Of a stretch of DNA of 64,000 bases, positions 24,292-36,546 are shown piece by piece (within the stretch, counting starts at the first letter, position 1; the number at the start of each line of letters is the position of its first letter). Both the position numbers and the translations under genes were made by a program. The DNA comes from Brassica napus (Eukaryota > Streptophyta > Magnoliopsida > Brassicales > Brassicaceae). Where the stretch lies: the NCBI RefSeq assembly GCF_020379485.1, contig NC_063448.1:48927218-48991217 (forward strand), read 5' to 3'. Below the pieces are notes generated by a model. It made no database searches. It saw only the letters and a program-made list of their open reading frames with translations, and was not told the DNA's origin.

Positions 24292-24666
24292 TGTTAGTTA
24301 TGAAGCATTGCGTCCTCCTTTACTCTACTCTACTCTATGAGTATTCGAGAAGGAAGAAAAGCAGTCAGCAGAAGGCGACAAATGAGGAGCGTGACGTGGC
24401 ACAGGAAGGCCACTTGAGTAGTACGGTTATGAGGAATAAGGGAATAAAGAGGGTGAGCTGGAGATTGGCACCAACAGCCCACGTGATATGTTTGCTACCT
24501 AGGAACCTTTTATATATATGAGAGAAGCATGTATTGAGAGAGCCATCTATAGATTGGATCATAATTGTATGAGGGAGAGAGAGACCCTAAGATACTCTCT
24601 GGCTTGTATTTCGATCCGTTAACAAATCAATACAAATATCTTTTCTTTCTAAAGTATCTCATAACA
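24292..24666. mobile_element. solo LTR (375 bp) inside the hAT element
   Basis: It starts TGTTAGTTATGAAG and ends ATCTCATAACA (TGTTA...TAACA ends), flanked by 5-bp repeats CTATG at 24287-24291 and 24667-24671. It contains a TATATATATGAGAG promoter-like box near 24512. No internal or second LTR sequence is present. The short ORF inside it is not a gene. Confidence 0.82.
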
Positions 24667-25020
24667 CTATGCTTTAGTTTTTAATTTCATGAAACTGCTG
24701 AGAATATGAAAATATTATTGTGAAACATGCATTTTATACAATTTTCTCCATTGTATTAAATTTTATGATTTTTAATTTATAAATTATAGAGAACAAAAAA
24801 GGTTATATGAGTTATGGTATTATTGTTTAATATTGTTACTATATAATACTAGTGAATCAACTCATTAAAACCACTAACTCATTAATCTAAATGAATTAGA
24901 AACTAAACCAAAGCATTAGGTAAATGGTTTGGGTTGAACGATAACAAATAGAACACTGGATTTATTTGGATATGGTTTGGTTTGGATTAGTTTACCCATT
25001 TTGACAACTCTATGTCCAGA

Positions 25021-26790
25021 GAAGACAAAGTGAGGGTGTCAGGGCTTTGTAGCCAGAGAAGACAATGAATCAAACGTGAATTCTTAATTATGGGTTACAA
25101 TTTTTAAAACTTTGGTTAAACTATATAGTTTTATGTTTTTCAGTTTTTGACTCAACTTCAATTAATTATGTAACTACATATTTTTGAGCAAAAAAAATAT
25201 TGTAAACATATAGACGGCACGTATGTGCGCACTATTCGCCATATATACGTCCGTTTTTTAACATTTTTTTTTTATTATTTGAGGAGCATTATATATAAAT
25301 AACTTTTACTTTATGTGTTTATTACATGTGTGTCATTTTTTATGTGTCAGCACCAGAAGCTTTCTCACCTCATATATTTAAAAACCCTTTCTTAACTAGA
25401 CTAATTACAAAATTTGTCATTGCTCATTACATTAAAAAGAGGGTATATACTATAAGCTTATTGCCTCACAAAAAAAATTAAGCCGCGCCCTGCTTGCTAC
25501 GCTTCAATTAGAAACGCTTGCATCTTTAAATATGTAGAGATTTTATTGCCATAACCTGAGATTCTTCCTAATGATCGATTTCAATATGGCAATTCGTTAT
25601 ATAGCCTGACTTAAGCCAACTTGCTACGCATCTTTATATAGCAATTCGTTATATAGCATGACTTAAATATTAATGCATTTCTATACAGTTAGACTACATA
25701 AAATCCATTGTGTACGTATGTATCTACATATCTACTTATATATATGTTGCTGCAACTCTTCTCCGTAATAGATAAATATACCAATCACAATCGCAATGTT
25801 CAAAAATTATTACATAATCGCAAATCTTATAGATATATACGTACACTTTTTTTTGGTTTAGTTATGGTATCTACGTACATTGAATAGCCGTATATAGATT
25901 TAGTGGCATTGATTTGGTTAATTTAAGTTAAAGACCAACTTTGAATTGTCAACCATGTCAAATTTAGAATGGAATGTGATTGTCACTGATTGATTTTTAC
26001 ATTTAATTTGATTGACCAGCACCACATTAGTTTCCTATAATACAACAATCAAATAGTGTACGATAAGGAACAAAGGAAGTAATATATTCAGATTTCGATT
26101 TGGAATACGAAATCTGATTGTAGCAATTAATGATATCGAGTATACCCTAGACCTAGGCGCCTTGCATATATAAATACTAGGCCTTATATATACATATCCT
26201 CACCATTCTCTCCTTCTCAAAACATCGATCTTTACCACAACGTTCTAGCATTCACGACCGTCATGCCATTGTTTAACCATCAAGTTTTAATTTATTTTTG
26301 TTTTCTTATATTTTGTTTCTGAAGAGTTTTATTATTTTATTGTTTATGTTTCATTTTATCTCAACTTCATAATTTATTTATATTAGTATTTGCTTACTCT
26401 TATTAACAGTTCCGGCTCTAACCTATGGCCACATTGGCAATTGCCATGGGGTCTATGGGTCCAAACAAAATTTTGGTGTTATTTTACTAATTAGAAAGGT
26501 CCATTTTAATTTTTTAAATTATCAATTAGTTGGTGAATTAATAATAAAAAAGATCCATGATTAACAAAACCAATTTTAAATACAAAAAGACAATATTTTT
26601 TTTCTAAACTTCACCGTTCTTAATTTTTTTACAACAAAACCTAATTTACACTTAAAGCCCATTTTTTTTCTTTTAATACCACAAAATTTTTGTGTGCTTC
26701 AGTTTAAAAAAATGCAATATTTCTTTCTATGATTTCTACCTTTATAATATATATTAATTAAAAGTGATAATCTCTTTAAATCTACTCACT
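25021..26790. other. AT-rich spacer with one promoter-like stretch
   Basis: No gene was recognised. Near 26165-26225 there is a TATATAAATA box followed by a CT-rich leader-like run and an ATG (about 26263) that opens only a short hydrophobic frame. It may be a truncated promoter. Confidence 0.4.
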
Positions 26791-26817
26791 CCGCGCAGGG
26801 CGTGGGTTATCACCTAG
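26791..26817 (+). mobile_element. Helitron-type 3' end
   Basis: A GC-rich imperfect hairpin (CCGCGC...GCGTGG) is followed after a short spacer by CTAG at 26814-26817 and then T. This is the canonical arrangement of a Helitron 3' terminus. The matching 5' end (TC) was not identified. Confidence 0.6.
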
Positions 26818-27310
26818 TAACGTATTATAAGCCGTGTATGGGCGTATAGACGGCCGTGTTTGGCGTATTTTCGAACACTGGTTTGAAGTAGTCGGTTCAC
26901 TGTCCAAAAATGATATTGATTTCATGTGATTAAGGTTAGAGTAAAAACAATTATGTGATAATTGCATATACTATGAATTTAATCGGTAATCATCATATGA
27001 ATATTAGGAACAAATAAAAAAATAGACATGAATAAAAAATTTAAAATAACAAAGAATGATTATTCTGCATCAAATTTCTTGAAAAACAAATTTATTTTAT
27101 ATTAAAGAATTTTTATTTTGTTGGTCACTAGTTAGATATTAAATAAGTATTTTGAATATTCCCAAAATTAATTTATTGATTATCGTATTGAATGATACCT
27201 ATAGTGGATTGATATCCTAATTTTAATCCTTTTTTTTAACATCCCTAATTATTCTAATATGGATAGCGCTTTTTATGTGTAAGCGTTCTATAAATAAGAG
27301 TGATTATCTA

Positions 27311-27314
27311 TCTA

Positions 27315-27349
<35 letters not shown>
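27311..27349. repeat. (TA)n microsatellite
   Basis: A simple TA run of about 38 bases. It is immediately preceded by TCTATCTATATTTA, which could be the 5' TC end of a Helitron. Confidence 0.85.
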
Positions 27350-27352
<3 letters not shown>

Positions 27353-28383
27353 ATTGTTTGACTCTCTCATATGTCTCCACATCATCGCCACGTCATTAAG
27401 TCGAAGGCTCCTGTCATGACACGTGTCTCACCTCTTCGAAACACAGTGCTTCACTAATCTCGGTTAATTGTTGCTTTCAACAGTCTTCGTTATTGGATCA
27501 GAACGAGTTTACTTTTTGGGCTTTAAATTATCTTTCTCGCATTTTTATTGTTGGTCTTGATAAATGTTTATTAGGCTACGAAAAGTAATAAAAACCTAAC
27601 CCAGTTGTCAAGCTCTCCTTCTGCAACAATGGCTGCTTCAGATTAATAGGGTTCATACATCGTCCTCTTCTTAAGCTCTCATCCCTCAACAATGGTCGGT
27701 TACAGATTCATAGGTTTCATAGCGTCGTTTTCTTCTCTCTGTAATCAGGGCAACCGACGGTGTAGATTCTGGAGGCAACCGTTACAGAATGCATTGATGC
27801 GATGCCATTGGCGACCTTCTTAACTCCTTAGCCTCACTCCATCCACGATAATTCATTCAATGCATCTTAACTCATCAAGGCGGTGGAACTTGAGCTATAA
27901 AAAGGTAAACTTTCTTCCCGTAAAACTCATCATCACAACTCCTAAAAACACTAGAATTTTCTGTAAAACTTATTTCTCCCTCATCCATAATTTTTACTCT
28001 TCACCGCAACCAAACTGGCGAACCCTAGTCTCCCCAATCGAAACTCTCGTCAGACAATCGATCTCCGTTTCTATCTCAGACCATCGTTTGCGGCGGACTA
28101 TAATGACCGGACTCTTGCTATCATGTCTTGATTGCATAGAGTTTGAGATATGCGGAGCTTAGACGTGGCCGTGTTACTAACTCAACCTACAAGTTACAAC
28201 CAAAGTAACAAAGGAAGAGTAACAGCAAACTAACTGAAGCAGTCGTGAGAGGCGGCTGCACATGAAAATGACGGAGATAATGCTCCTTTCCCTGAAAGGA
28301 TAAAGCTTTTACAATGGTTATGATGTTAAAGATGATCATTTATTAATATTTTTGGTTTAATATTTTTGGTTTATGCTTATTAA

Positions 28384-28473
28384 GGTGATGACAACAGTTC
28401 AACTGAATATCGGTATTGTTCTCTCCAAAGGTCAAGCACCTGGTGGGCACACTGTCATACATGGACCAGTCGG
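28384..28473 (+). pseudogene. captured fragment resembling PFP N-terminal ATP/PPi-binding motif
   Basis: The plus frame reads QLNIGIVLSKGQAPGGHTV. It resembles the highly conserved GIVLSGGQAPGGHNVI motif near the N terminus of pyrophosphate-fructose-6-phosphate phosphotransferase, a glycolytic enzyme in the cytosol. One Gly is replaced by Lys in the motif. It is followed by a GTGAG splice-donor-like site. Only this exon-sized piece was recognised; neighbouring stretches up to 29000 look gene-like but were not identified. Confidence 0.6.
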
Positions 28474-28999
28474 TGAGTCAAAACCTTATTCTACACGAAC
28501 TACTCATTCCATATCTCCCTGTCAAGAGTCAGTAATCAGGAGTCATCTCATAAAACATTCTTAAGAGTGGAGTAGCAGGATCCCTCCTATTTCATAATAT
28601 GTGCTCTTTTTAGAAATAAGTTTCGAGCATCAGTGTCTAAGTAATCAAATTTGATGTCACTCCCTAACTTCAAACTTTACCATCCCTCAAAATCTTATTT
28701 TCTCAGAGTTGTGAACAGGTTGATGTTGTCATTATCACCTCTAAGTTTTCATGCTGATGTATCAAAGACATGCATTGAGGTACAACACTATCCTCAAAAC
28801 ACTAGACTTTGATTCCCTTGGCATAACACATTCGTTTTTATTTTTCTGATTGTAACCTCTGCTTCCACTTTGTGACTCCCTCAGCTTAAGAAGCATCTCA
28901 TCACTGCTTGCTATGTTGATGGTGAAACATCCATGTGACATGAGATGGCTAAGAATGCTTGGATTACAGTTCTTGGTGACACGACATCTCATTACTTGG

Positions 29000-30940
29000 C
29001 CTTTTTGTGATTGCCTTTTTCACTAGGCAAACTTTTAGTGCATTTAGCTTCCAAAATCTTCCTTAGATAATTGAGAAGGTGACCTTATAATCGAGAGGCT
29101 CATATCAGAAAGGGACAAGTGAAGTCTTTCACCTCTTCCTGTGGTAGCCTTCCCTTCTTTTGCTGCTGCAAATAATCCATTAGCCGATTCAATGACTTCA
29201 GTCGGATATACCTAAATCATGCAATAATGTGATGAGGACCATACATTCACCTTCCTCTTATTTAATAATTTTTATGTATCTTTCTTTTGGGAATTATAAT
29301 ATAATGCAATATTATTTTACAGTAAAAGCACATCAGTATTACACCAACAAAGAACTCTAAATAGAAAAAAATAACAATTATAGCAGAAGAAAAATTTAGG
29401 AAAAAAGGTAAACATATAAAGTTAACTTTTAAAAAAAGGAATCACATAGAGAAAAATGTATTTATAATATACAGAAATTAATTATTAAATAAATAAATTG
29501 TAACAAATTCAAAGTCATTCAATAATAAAATATAGTTTTTTTTCTTATCAATATACAGACTCAAACTGGCTAAAACCAGGAAAGAAGCTTTACATCCATG
29601 TGAACGATGAAAGACGATTGTAATTGTCACTGTAAGAAGTCAATGTAAATTCATATTCGGAAAATTAATCAATATCACATCAAAAATTATAAATAGTTAT
29701 TCATATAACATGGTTTATTTGGTTTCCAAATGTAATAACTTATACAAAATTCAAATAAATATCTATATTCCTAAATAGTAACTATTGATATTAGGTTATC
29801 ATGCTACCCACCTAACTTAAAATAATTTTTATTATAATAAAATGACTATTATTATTTGTCTGCATCGTCTAAAAAAAAAGAATTATACAAAAATGTACCA
29901 AAAAATAGTGAATTTAAAATAAACATATAAGAGGAAAATAATCTAAGTTGTCTGTGTTAAACTCAGCCGACCAAAGTTTTTAAAAAAACATTCTAATTAC
30001 TATCAAAATCAAAGTAGAATGAACATTAAAAACAAACTAAAACGGTAACACTTTCATTAAATAAAATAATTGAGAAATAAATATATGATTTGAAAATAGA
30101 TGTGGAACACATTATTATTACAAACAAATGAAACAGTTTGTTTCCATGGAATCGACAAAAGATCTATAATTGTTGTACCAAATAAAAGTGAAAAAATAAA
30201 ACAAAACTTAAGAATGATTCGAATAATTCCAATACTCATTGAAAATAAAAAATATCTACTTACACAATTCGAACAAGAGACATAATATAAAACAACTCGA
30301 CTTGGATCACATTTAGAGTAATATAAAATAAAATAAGAATTATAAAAGATCTATCTATTGAAGACAAGGTAAATCTTTTCACCTAAACAGTTCCAAAAGA
30401 AAGATAGGATACAATAAATAAATAAAATAACAATTAACACATAATACACAAACAAACTGAAAAATGTAAACGTTAAATTCAACGAATACAAATATTATTT
30501 TAAATAAAATAAATCAGTATATAGAATTAGCTAGATATTACAAATATTCAAACCTCTCGGCCGAACTAATTATATTCTGAGAACTAGACAATAATATATA
30601 TATATAATTAAAAAACAGTTAGGATAATATGTTTATTTGATGAATAATTCAAATAAATGTGTATATTTTTAAATAATAACAATCAGTATTATATTTTGGT
30701 AATATCAAGCTAATTAAAAAACTATTGTGAATCAATTACTATTTTCTTAATATCTAAATAAATATGTTTAAAAGAAAATCTATAAGAGAAACTAAAAGTC
30801 TCAATGAATTAAAAAACAAAAGTATAAAATGCATAAATAGAGTAACAAAATAGTCAATATAACTTAACTTTCAATATAGAGTAAACTAAATATTTTAAAT
30901 AAATTTTACCAATTAATTTATTTTAACAGTCTTTTTATTT
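29000..30940. other. AT-rich spacer with LINE tail remnant
   Basis: Mostly A/T. On the minus strand 29545-29625 resembles the RNase H tail motif FVVHMD seen also at 41412-41521, so it is a small LINE remnant. Nothing else is recognised. Confidence 0.4.
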
Positions 30941-31339
30941 GTTTACCCGCCCATAGGGCGGATTTTACCCTAGTAATATTATAATTTATTGCATATCGTA
31001 GCTTAAAATGAGGTTATTTTCTGAAAAGTAAAAGTCCAATCATACATCCAATGCAAGGGGAGCAGAAAAAAGATGCTAAGATAATCTTCAATGTATTTTT
31101 TTTATTTTCACTTCTAAAATAGAAAAATTTTATAATAAAAATGAAATATGCTCTAATGTATTTTTCTAAAATACCAATTTCTAAATGTTGAATAAAAATA
31201 GAAGAATGATATTTTTTTTTCTCTATAAATAGAAGAAAAAATAGAGATCTCTATTATAAAAAAAAAATAGAGATGGATTTGAACCATTTCACTTTTTTTT
31301 GTGCAACTGATTATATTAATGCATAAAAATTCTTACAGG

Positions 31340-31930
31340 CTTGGCCCAACATGTCCAAAGGAAAGAGCAAATTTAGCTAGACATCAGCAGGCCCATTATT
31401 AAGCCAGGAAATGAAAGTGAAACGACAGAAGGAAAATGATTGAGACGAGGGATCGATGTCCGGCAGAACTCCGAAGAGCTCCGTTGATCGTCGCTTTCCA
31501 TTGATTGCTCGAATGAGCTCTTGAGAATCTGAGTGTATACAGATGTTGGTAAATCAGAGAGAAGATGCATGGAGCATTGCGGCTCTAATCGCCAGACTCT
31601 CAGCTAGAAGCGATGAAGAGATGCGGTCTTTAAAGCAGTTTCCTCGATTGAGTTCCTTCTTTGTTTGATCAGTGAGGATCCAGGCGATTCCTGCATGCTT
31701 TATGTTCTTAATCCAAGAGGCATCGGTGAAACATAATATCGTGTCGGTTGGAGGGCTCGTAGAAAGGCATGTCGGTGTGGTAGGTATCGTCCTAGGTGGA
31801 GGTACTAGGGTCTGCGCTAGTTCCCATTCTTTGGCCGCTGCGATAGCTTGGGACATAGTGGGGGCCGGATTGATAGATTTGTTCTCGAAGAGCAGGAGGT
31901 TCTCTAACAGAAAATAACGATGGGTTGGTG
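31340..31930 (-). pseudogene. LINE-type RNase H domain remnant
   Basis: On the minus strand, AIAAAKEWELAQ precedes CFTDASWIKNIKHAGIAWIL (first catalytic Asp of RNase H) and SSLLAESLAIRAAMLHASSL (the Glu-containing helix). In a shifted frame ICIHSDSQELIRAI (second Asp motif) and LNNGPAD follow. The C-terminal RNase H of plant L1-type LINEs has this order. A stop after ASSL and frame changes show decay. No RT domain lies upstream. Confidence 0.75.
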
Positions 31931-32205
31931 GTATAAATATATAAATATCGATGGGTTGGAGATGCTCTAACAGAAGAACAATAATTTCTCTAACTCGTAT
32001 CACTTCATGTAAACTGTTTTAAGTTCTTTTGATTATCTTAAGCAAAAAATATATCTCTTATCATGTTTTTTCTAAAACAAACACATGTTCTATTCAAAAC
32101 GGTTCAGCGAATCGATCACCAAACCATTGGTAATAGATCGGACATGAAACATTTTTAAAAGGAGTCAACCTAAGAAACAATATGTGACTATCTTGTACTA
32201 TAAAA

Positions 32206-32245
32206 CTAGACGATAATCCGCACGCATGCACGAAATGAATTTTTT
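32206..32245 (-). mobile_element. possible Helitron 3' end, minus orientation
   Basis: Read on the minus strand, a GC-rich GTGCATGCGTGCGG block is followed by ATTATCGT and CTAG, then T. The arrangement fits a Helitron terminus, but the hairpin is weak. Confidence 0.4.
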
Positions 32246-32249
32246 ATAC

Positions 32250-33568
32250 TAATGTTTGTTTATTAAACAGTTTTAACATTTTGCAACACTACAATCTTTA
32301 TCGATCATAAAATGACAAATACAAATGTTGGTTTCCTAAATGTATTATCGTTGTCGAAGAGTTAACGTACTACAACTCATTTTAATTATTATATGACTTC
32401 GTATGCACAAAGAGAAATTAAGTTTTGCGGCTGACACAAATTACAAAAACTAAATATGCAACATTGATTGAAAAATGATGAAAGATGATTAGGTTTACTG
32501 CTCTCGATTTGCTTACTATTGACTCTACATAAGTGATATCATTTTTATCTCTATAAAATTATGTTTTTCTTTTCGTTTATGTTTCATTGATAAGAGTTTT
32601 ATTATTTATTATTTATTTTTTAATTTCTTCTATGAATTCGGTGAATTACATTAGTGTCAATTTAAAAAAATGGAATTTGTAAAAATTAGTTCCACTCCAG
32701 ATACATATCTAAAAATCAATTTTTTGAATAAAATCACCGGCAAACTCTATTCACGGATTAGTGTTCAAATCTAATATATCAAGCTGTTATAGAATATAAG
32801 TGCAGACTCGAAATATAAATATTTGTCTAGTATATATTCACCAGCTCGGTCTAAAAATCATATAATTCTAGAACAACAAAATAAATTACTTATTTTATTA
32901 ACCTACACTTTTGAGGTTTAGTTACTTAAGAGTATACCGATAAAAAATATATAATACTTTACCATTCTAATATATATAAACTAAGAACTGTTTGATTTAT
33001 TAAATGATAAACCAAAAAATTTATAATAAATAGCTCAAATTTCTCATTCTTACAATTATAATAGCTATATAAAGTATTAAGGAGAAACAAATATTAGACA
33101 AATGATCAAATCTCTCATTCTTCAAACAAACTCAAAAGGAGGTGATTGAAAACTTGTCATGACTTTTCATTAAAATATTTTTATGAATAAAAATCAAGAC
33201 TAAATTATTTAATCTGAATGAAATATATAATTAATTTTTAGTGGTATTGACATAGATATATATATATATATAGTATATTTTAATATAAATATTTATTATT
33301 GACACTTCCTATTCATATGATTTTATTAACATTTGTATATTTTTTGTATCAAAAATTTAAACCGTGAATCACAAAACTTTTAATGTGAGATTTTTTAATA
33401 CAAATTTCAAAATTAAATACTAAGATCTCAATAATTTTTCACTGCAAAATTTTAAATTAACATATTTATTTATTTGCATATAGTATATAATTTAATTTAA
33501 ATGATATTAATATATATATAATATGAATATCTATCAATGAGATTTTATATTCATACGATTTATGATCA
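32250..33568. other. AT-rich spacer, no gene seen
   Basis: Very AT-rich with TATATA runs (33255-33275, 33510-33520). No conserved motif was recognised. Confidence 0.5.
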
Positions 33569-33571
33569 TTT

Positions 33572-36546
33572 CACTACAAGAAAACACGTTATATTCCGAC
33601 GGACGTTCCGACGGACAACAAAGTCGTCGGACACATTTGACGATTTTCCGACGGCATTCTGACGAAAACAAAAAATACTACTTCGTCGAAATATACCGAC
33701 GACTTTCCGACCAAAGAGTGTGCGTCGGTATATACCGACGCAATTCCGACGACATTCCGATTAAATATATAACCGTTACGTTCGTCGGAAATTCGTCGGT
33801 ATATACGGACGACTTTCCAACGACATTGCGATCAAAAATATAACCGTCGCTGTCGTCGGAAGTTCGTCGGCATATACCGACGAATTTCTGACGAATCTTT
33901 TGACCGTTGCCGACAAATACATATGACCGTTTTATAGCCGTTGAGATAGGAAAATACCGACGGAATTCCGACGGATATGACTGTTAGGGTCGTCGGAATT
34001 CCATCGGAATGTCGTCGGACTGCCGTAAGCATTTTCCTATAAATACAACCTCTCCTCATTCAACTCATTCACTCCTCATTCTCTCTTCACTCTCTCTAAT
34101 CACAACAATTCCGAGAAAATCATGTCTTCAGGAGTTTATTATCGTTCGTGGATGGATAAACCTCATATGGATCCCAACACCAATTTACTTACGGAAGAAT
34201 ACGTTCAAGGGATTGGAGAATTCATGAAGCTTGTTGAACAGCAACCGGATGCAAAAACCGGTATGTTAAGATGTCCCTGCTCTACTTGCAATAATAATAG
34301 GATTATAAGAGAATTTGATGTTTGGACTCATTTGTATATGAGAGGATTTTCACGTAATTATAAAGTTTGGTATCTTCATGGGGAAACTGGTTATGAATAT
34401 GGTAGTAGTTCGGCGAGCAGTTCCCGTCATGGTCCGAGGAAGCACGCCATTCCGCATACCGTCGTTCTGTACCCCGTGGCGGCCGAGGTAGTTCGGCGAG
34501 CAGTTCCCGTCCATCGGGATCATCTCACGAACAAAACTCGGTTCCCGCATATGTTCCCGCTCCTGCTCCCGCTCCCGCTCCATATGTTCCCGCTCCAGCT
34601 GCTCAGGAGGATCCGGGGGTCATGTCAGTTCAACAACCAGGTCGAGAGCATCTCCCGGTTCTCCATCCCAACCCACGACCGGGACATACAACTTGGTTAG
34701 TATTTTTATTTTATTTGTAGTGTTTTTTCCATTAATTAACTTTCTAACATGCATTTTTTTTAAAGGTTAGACAAGTCGAGCAATGGCATTAGCAGGAGCA
34801 TCAACAATATGATGTATTCCATGCTCCATACCGGATATTCGAAGTGGAGTGTGATTCCTGGCGAGGACCGGGAGTTGTGGTTTCGTCAGTTTGATGTAAC
34901 TCTTCAGTTTTTTTTAAAGCAGTTTTCAATTTTTTTTTATATATATCTACTAATTAAATTATGTGTGTTTTGTAGAAAGAGTTCACTTGGGAGTCCGGTC
35001 TCACGGAAACAGTCTCTCAGAAATTCAATGAAAAGGCCAAGGATTCTTATACGAAGCAGATCAACGCTTGGAAGACAGTATGACAGAAGAACAAGAGGCC
35101 ACGGTACATCAACGGGACGGTGTGGGAGCAGTTGATAGTCCATTGGGAGAAGGACGACACTGCAGCGACGTCTTGTAAGAACTCCAAGAACCGGAAGAGC
35201 GATCGTGGCGGGAAAGGTATGTATGTGCACAACCTCGGCGCTTGCTCTATGTCTTCTAAGGAGGATCAACTTGTAAGTTCTATTTTTTTTTATCTTTATA
35301 TTTATTTAAATAAATATTTTTATATATTCTTTGGCTAATGACTGTTTTTTAGATTGAAGCAAATGACGGTAATCCTGTTGATCGTCTTCAACTTATTAAG
35401 GAGGCTCACACTAACAAGAAGACGGGTCAAATTCAGGACGCCATGATCAGATCCGTCGTTGACTTGGTGGAAACTCAAAAAGAAGCTCTTCTATCTTCTC
35501 AGCCTCTCTCTGATGACGGCAATTCTACGAGAGTTTCAACCAACATGTTCCGATTGCAAATAAATGAGATGGTCGAAAAGGTAATTTTTTATTAATATAT
35601 TTATTTTTTATTTATTTTTTTGACAACATTAATATATTTATTTTATAATGTAGTTTACTAACTTTAAATATTTTTGTAGGCGGTTCCTAAAAGGAAAGGA
35701 GGACGTTTAGTTGGGTTGGCCCGCCGTGCTTCTTCGTATCCGGCGTCTTCTTCGCAAGTTCCGTATACCGATCCCATGATTCTGGAGCAGCTACAGAACA
35801 AAGATGAACGGATTGTGGCATTGGAGGATCAGAACGCCACTATCCTTTCTGAGAATGCCACTATCCTTGCTCAGCTGGAATCCCAAAAGAAGACCAACGC
35901 CGAGATATTGGAAAAGCTAGATCGTTTGTTGCCTTCGGGTTCTTACTTTTTTATGAATTTTAAAACTTGATGAATGTTTTTTTTCTATTTAAGTTTGTAT
36001 GAATTTAAATTCTATAATATTATTAGTTTTAAATTTCAGATTTTGTGTATTTATTAATTTTTAATATAAAAAAATATTTATAAATGCAAAATTGATTCAT
36101 ATTTAAAAATGCTATATTCTGACAAACAGGTTCGTCGAAATATACTGACGAATCATAGTCGTCGGAATAGACCGACGAGTACAAGTCGTCAGAATATACT
36201 GACGAATTTGTGTCGTCGGAATATTCTGACGAACCTGCTTGTCGCTATATTCCGACGACTCTAATTCGTCAGTATATTCTGACGACTTAATTCGTCGGAA
36301 TATAGTGTTTCTGATGAATTCTGTTCTCGGAATATGTTATCGGAGTGTCGTCGAAAGTTCGTCAGAATGTGGTTTCTCGGTATTCGTCAGAAAGTCGTCG
36401 GAAACTCTGACGAAATTACGACGAATTTTTTTTTTCCGACGAAATGATACAGACGACCACTTTCGTCAAAAATTCGTCAAATTGTCTCTATTCCGACGAA
36501 CTTCTGACGATTTTGTCCGTCAGTATCCGCATGTTTTCTTGTAGTG
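33572..36546 (+). mobile_element. CACTA (En/Spm) element A, 2975 bp, non-autonomous
   Basis: The ends are CACTACAAGAAAACA (33572) and its inverse at 36546, flanked by TTT on both sides (33569-33571 and 36547-36549), the 3-bp target duplication of the superfamily. About 400 bp at each end is packed with TTCCGACGA/TCGTCGGAA motifs in both orientations, the subterminal sites bound by TNPA-type proteins. A TATAAATA box at about 34036 lies upstream of a TNP2-type start codon at 34122. Most of TNP2 is deleted. Confidence 0.92.
34122..35970 (+). pseudogene. TNP2 N-terminus joined to TNPA-like gene (CACTA A)
   Basis: MSSGVYYRSWMDKPHMDPN opens the transposase-associated domain of TNP2, with CPCSTCNNN as its Cys signature and WTHLYMRGFSRNYKVWYLHG. 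After GYEYGSS the sequence jumps into the TNPA-like protein (SSASSSRPSGSSHEQN in another frame). TNPA-like exons follow: 34767-34889 (NMMYSMLHTGYSKWSVIP), 34977-35272 (NGTVWEQLIVHWEKDD), 35352-35579 and 35680-35970, the last a coiled coil (MILEQLQNKDERIVALEDQN). The junction is out of frame, and a TGA at 35081-35083 replaces a Trp codon that is intact in the copy at 37.3-39.5 kb. A 25-bp repeat at about 34405 and 34490 marks the junction. Confidence 0.8.

Larger units (their letters stand above)
20760..25012 (+). mobile_element. hAT DNA transposon, internally deleted, hosting two later insertions
   Basis: The terminal inverted repeats are TAGACATGTCAAAATGGGTA (left, interrupted after 18 bases by a retroposon) and TAGAGTTGTCAAAATGGGTA (right, read on the minus strand), 18 of 20 matching. 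The flanks are identical 8-bp repeats TGTCCAGA at 20752-20759 and 25013-25020, the hallmark of hAT insertion. Only the C-terminal exons of the transposase remain (about 23117-23625). The 22570-22790 stretch looks like a CT-rich leader followed by an intron. Confidence 0.9.
27307..30973 (+). mobile_element. putative Helitron (3.7 kb) carrying gene-like fragments
   Basis: The 3' end is clear: a perfect hairpin CCGCCC-ATA-GGGCGG at 30947-30961, then ATTTTACC and CTAG at 30970-30973 followed by T. The 5' end is inferred at the TCTAT next to the TA repeat (about 27307). The interior has transcribed-gene-like sequence at 27600-28200 and a PFP-like fragment at 28384-28473, then AT-rich filler from 29000. 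No Rep/helicase ORF is visible, so it would be non-autonomous. Confidence in the left end is low. Confidence 0.45.

Noticed and set aside
24291..24521. ORF of 76 aa in the hAT element
   Set aside because: It coincides with the solo LTR bounded by CTATG repeats and has no protein motif.
31672..31917. Plus-strand ORF of 81 aa
   Set aside because: It is antisense to the RNase H remnant on the minus strand.
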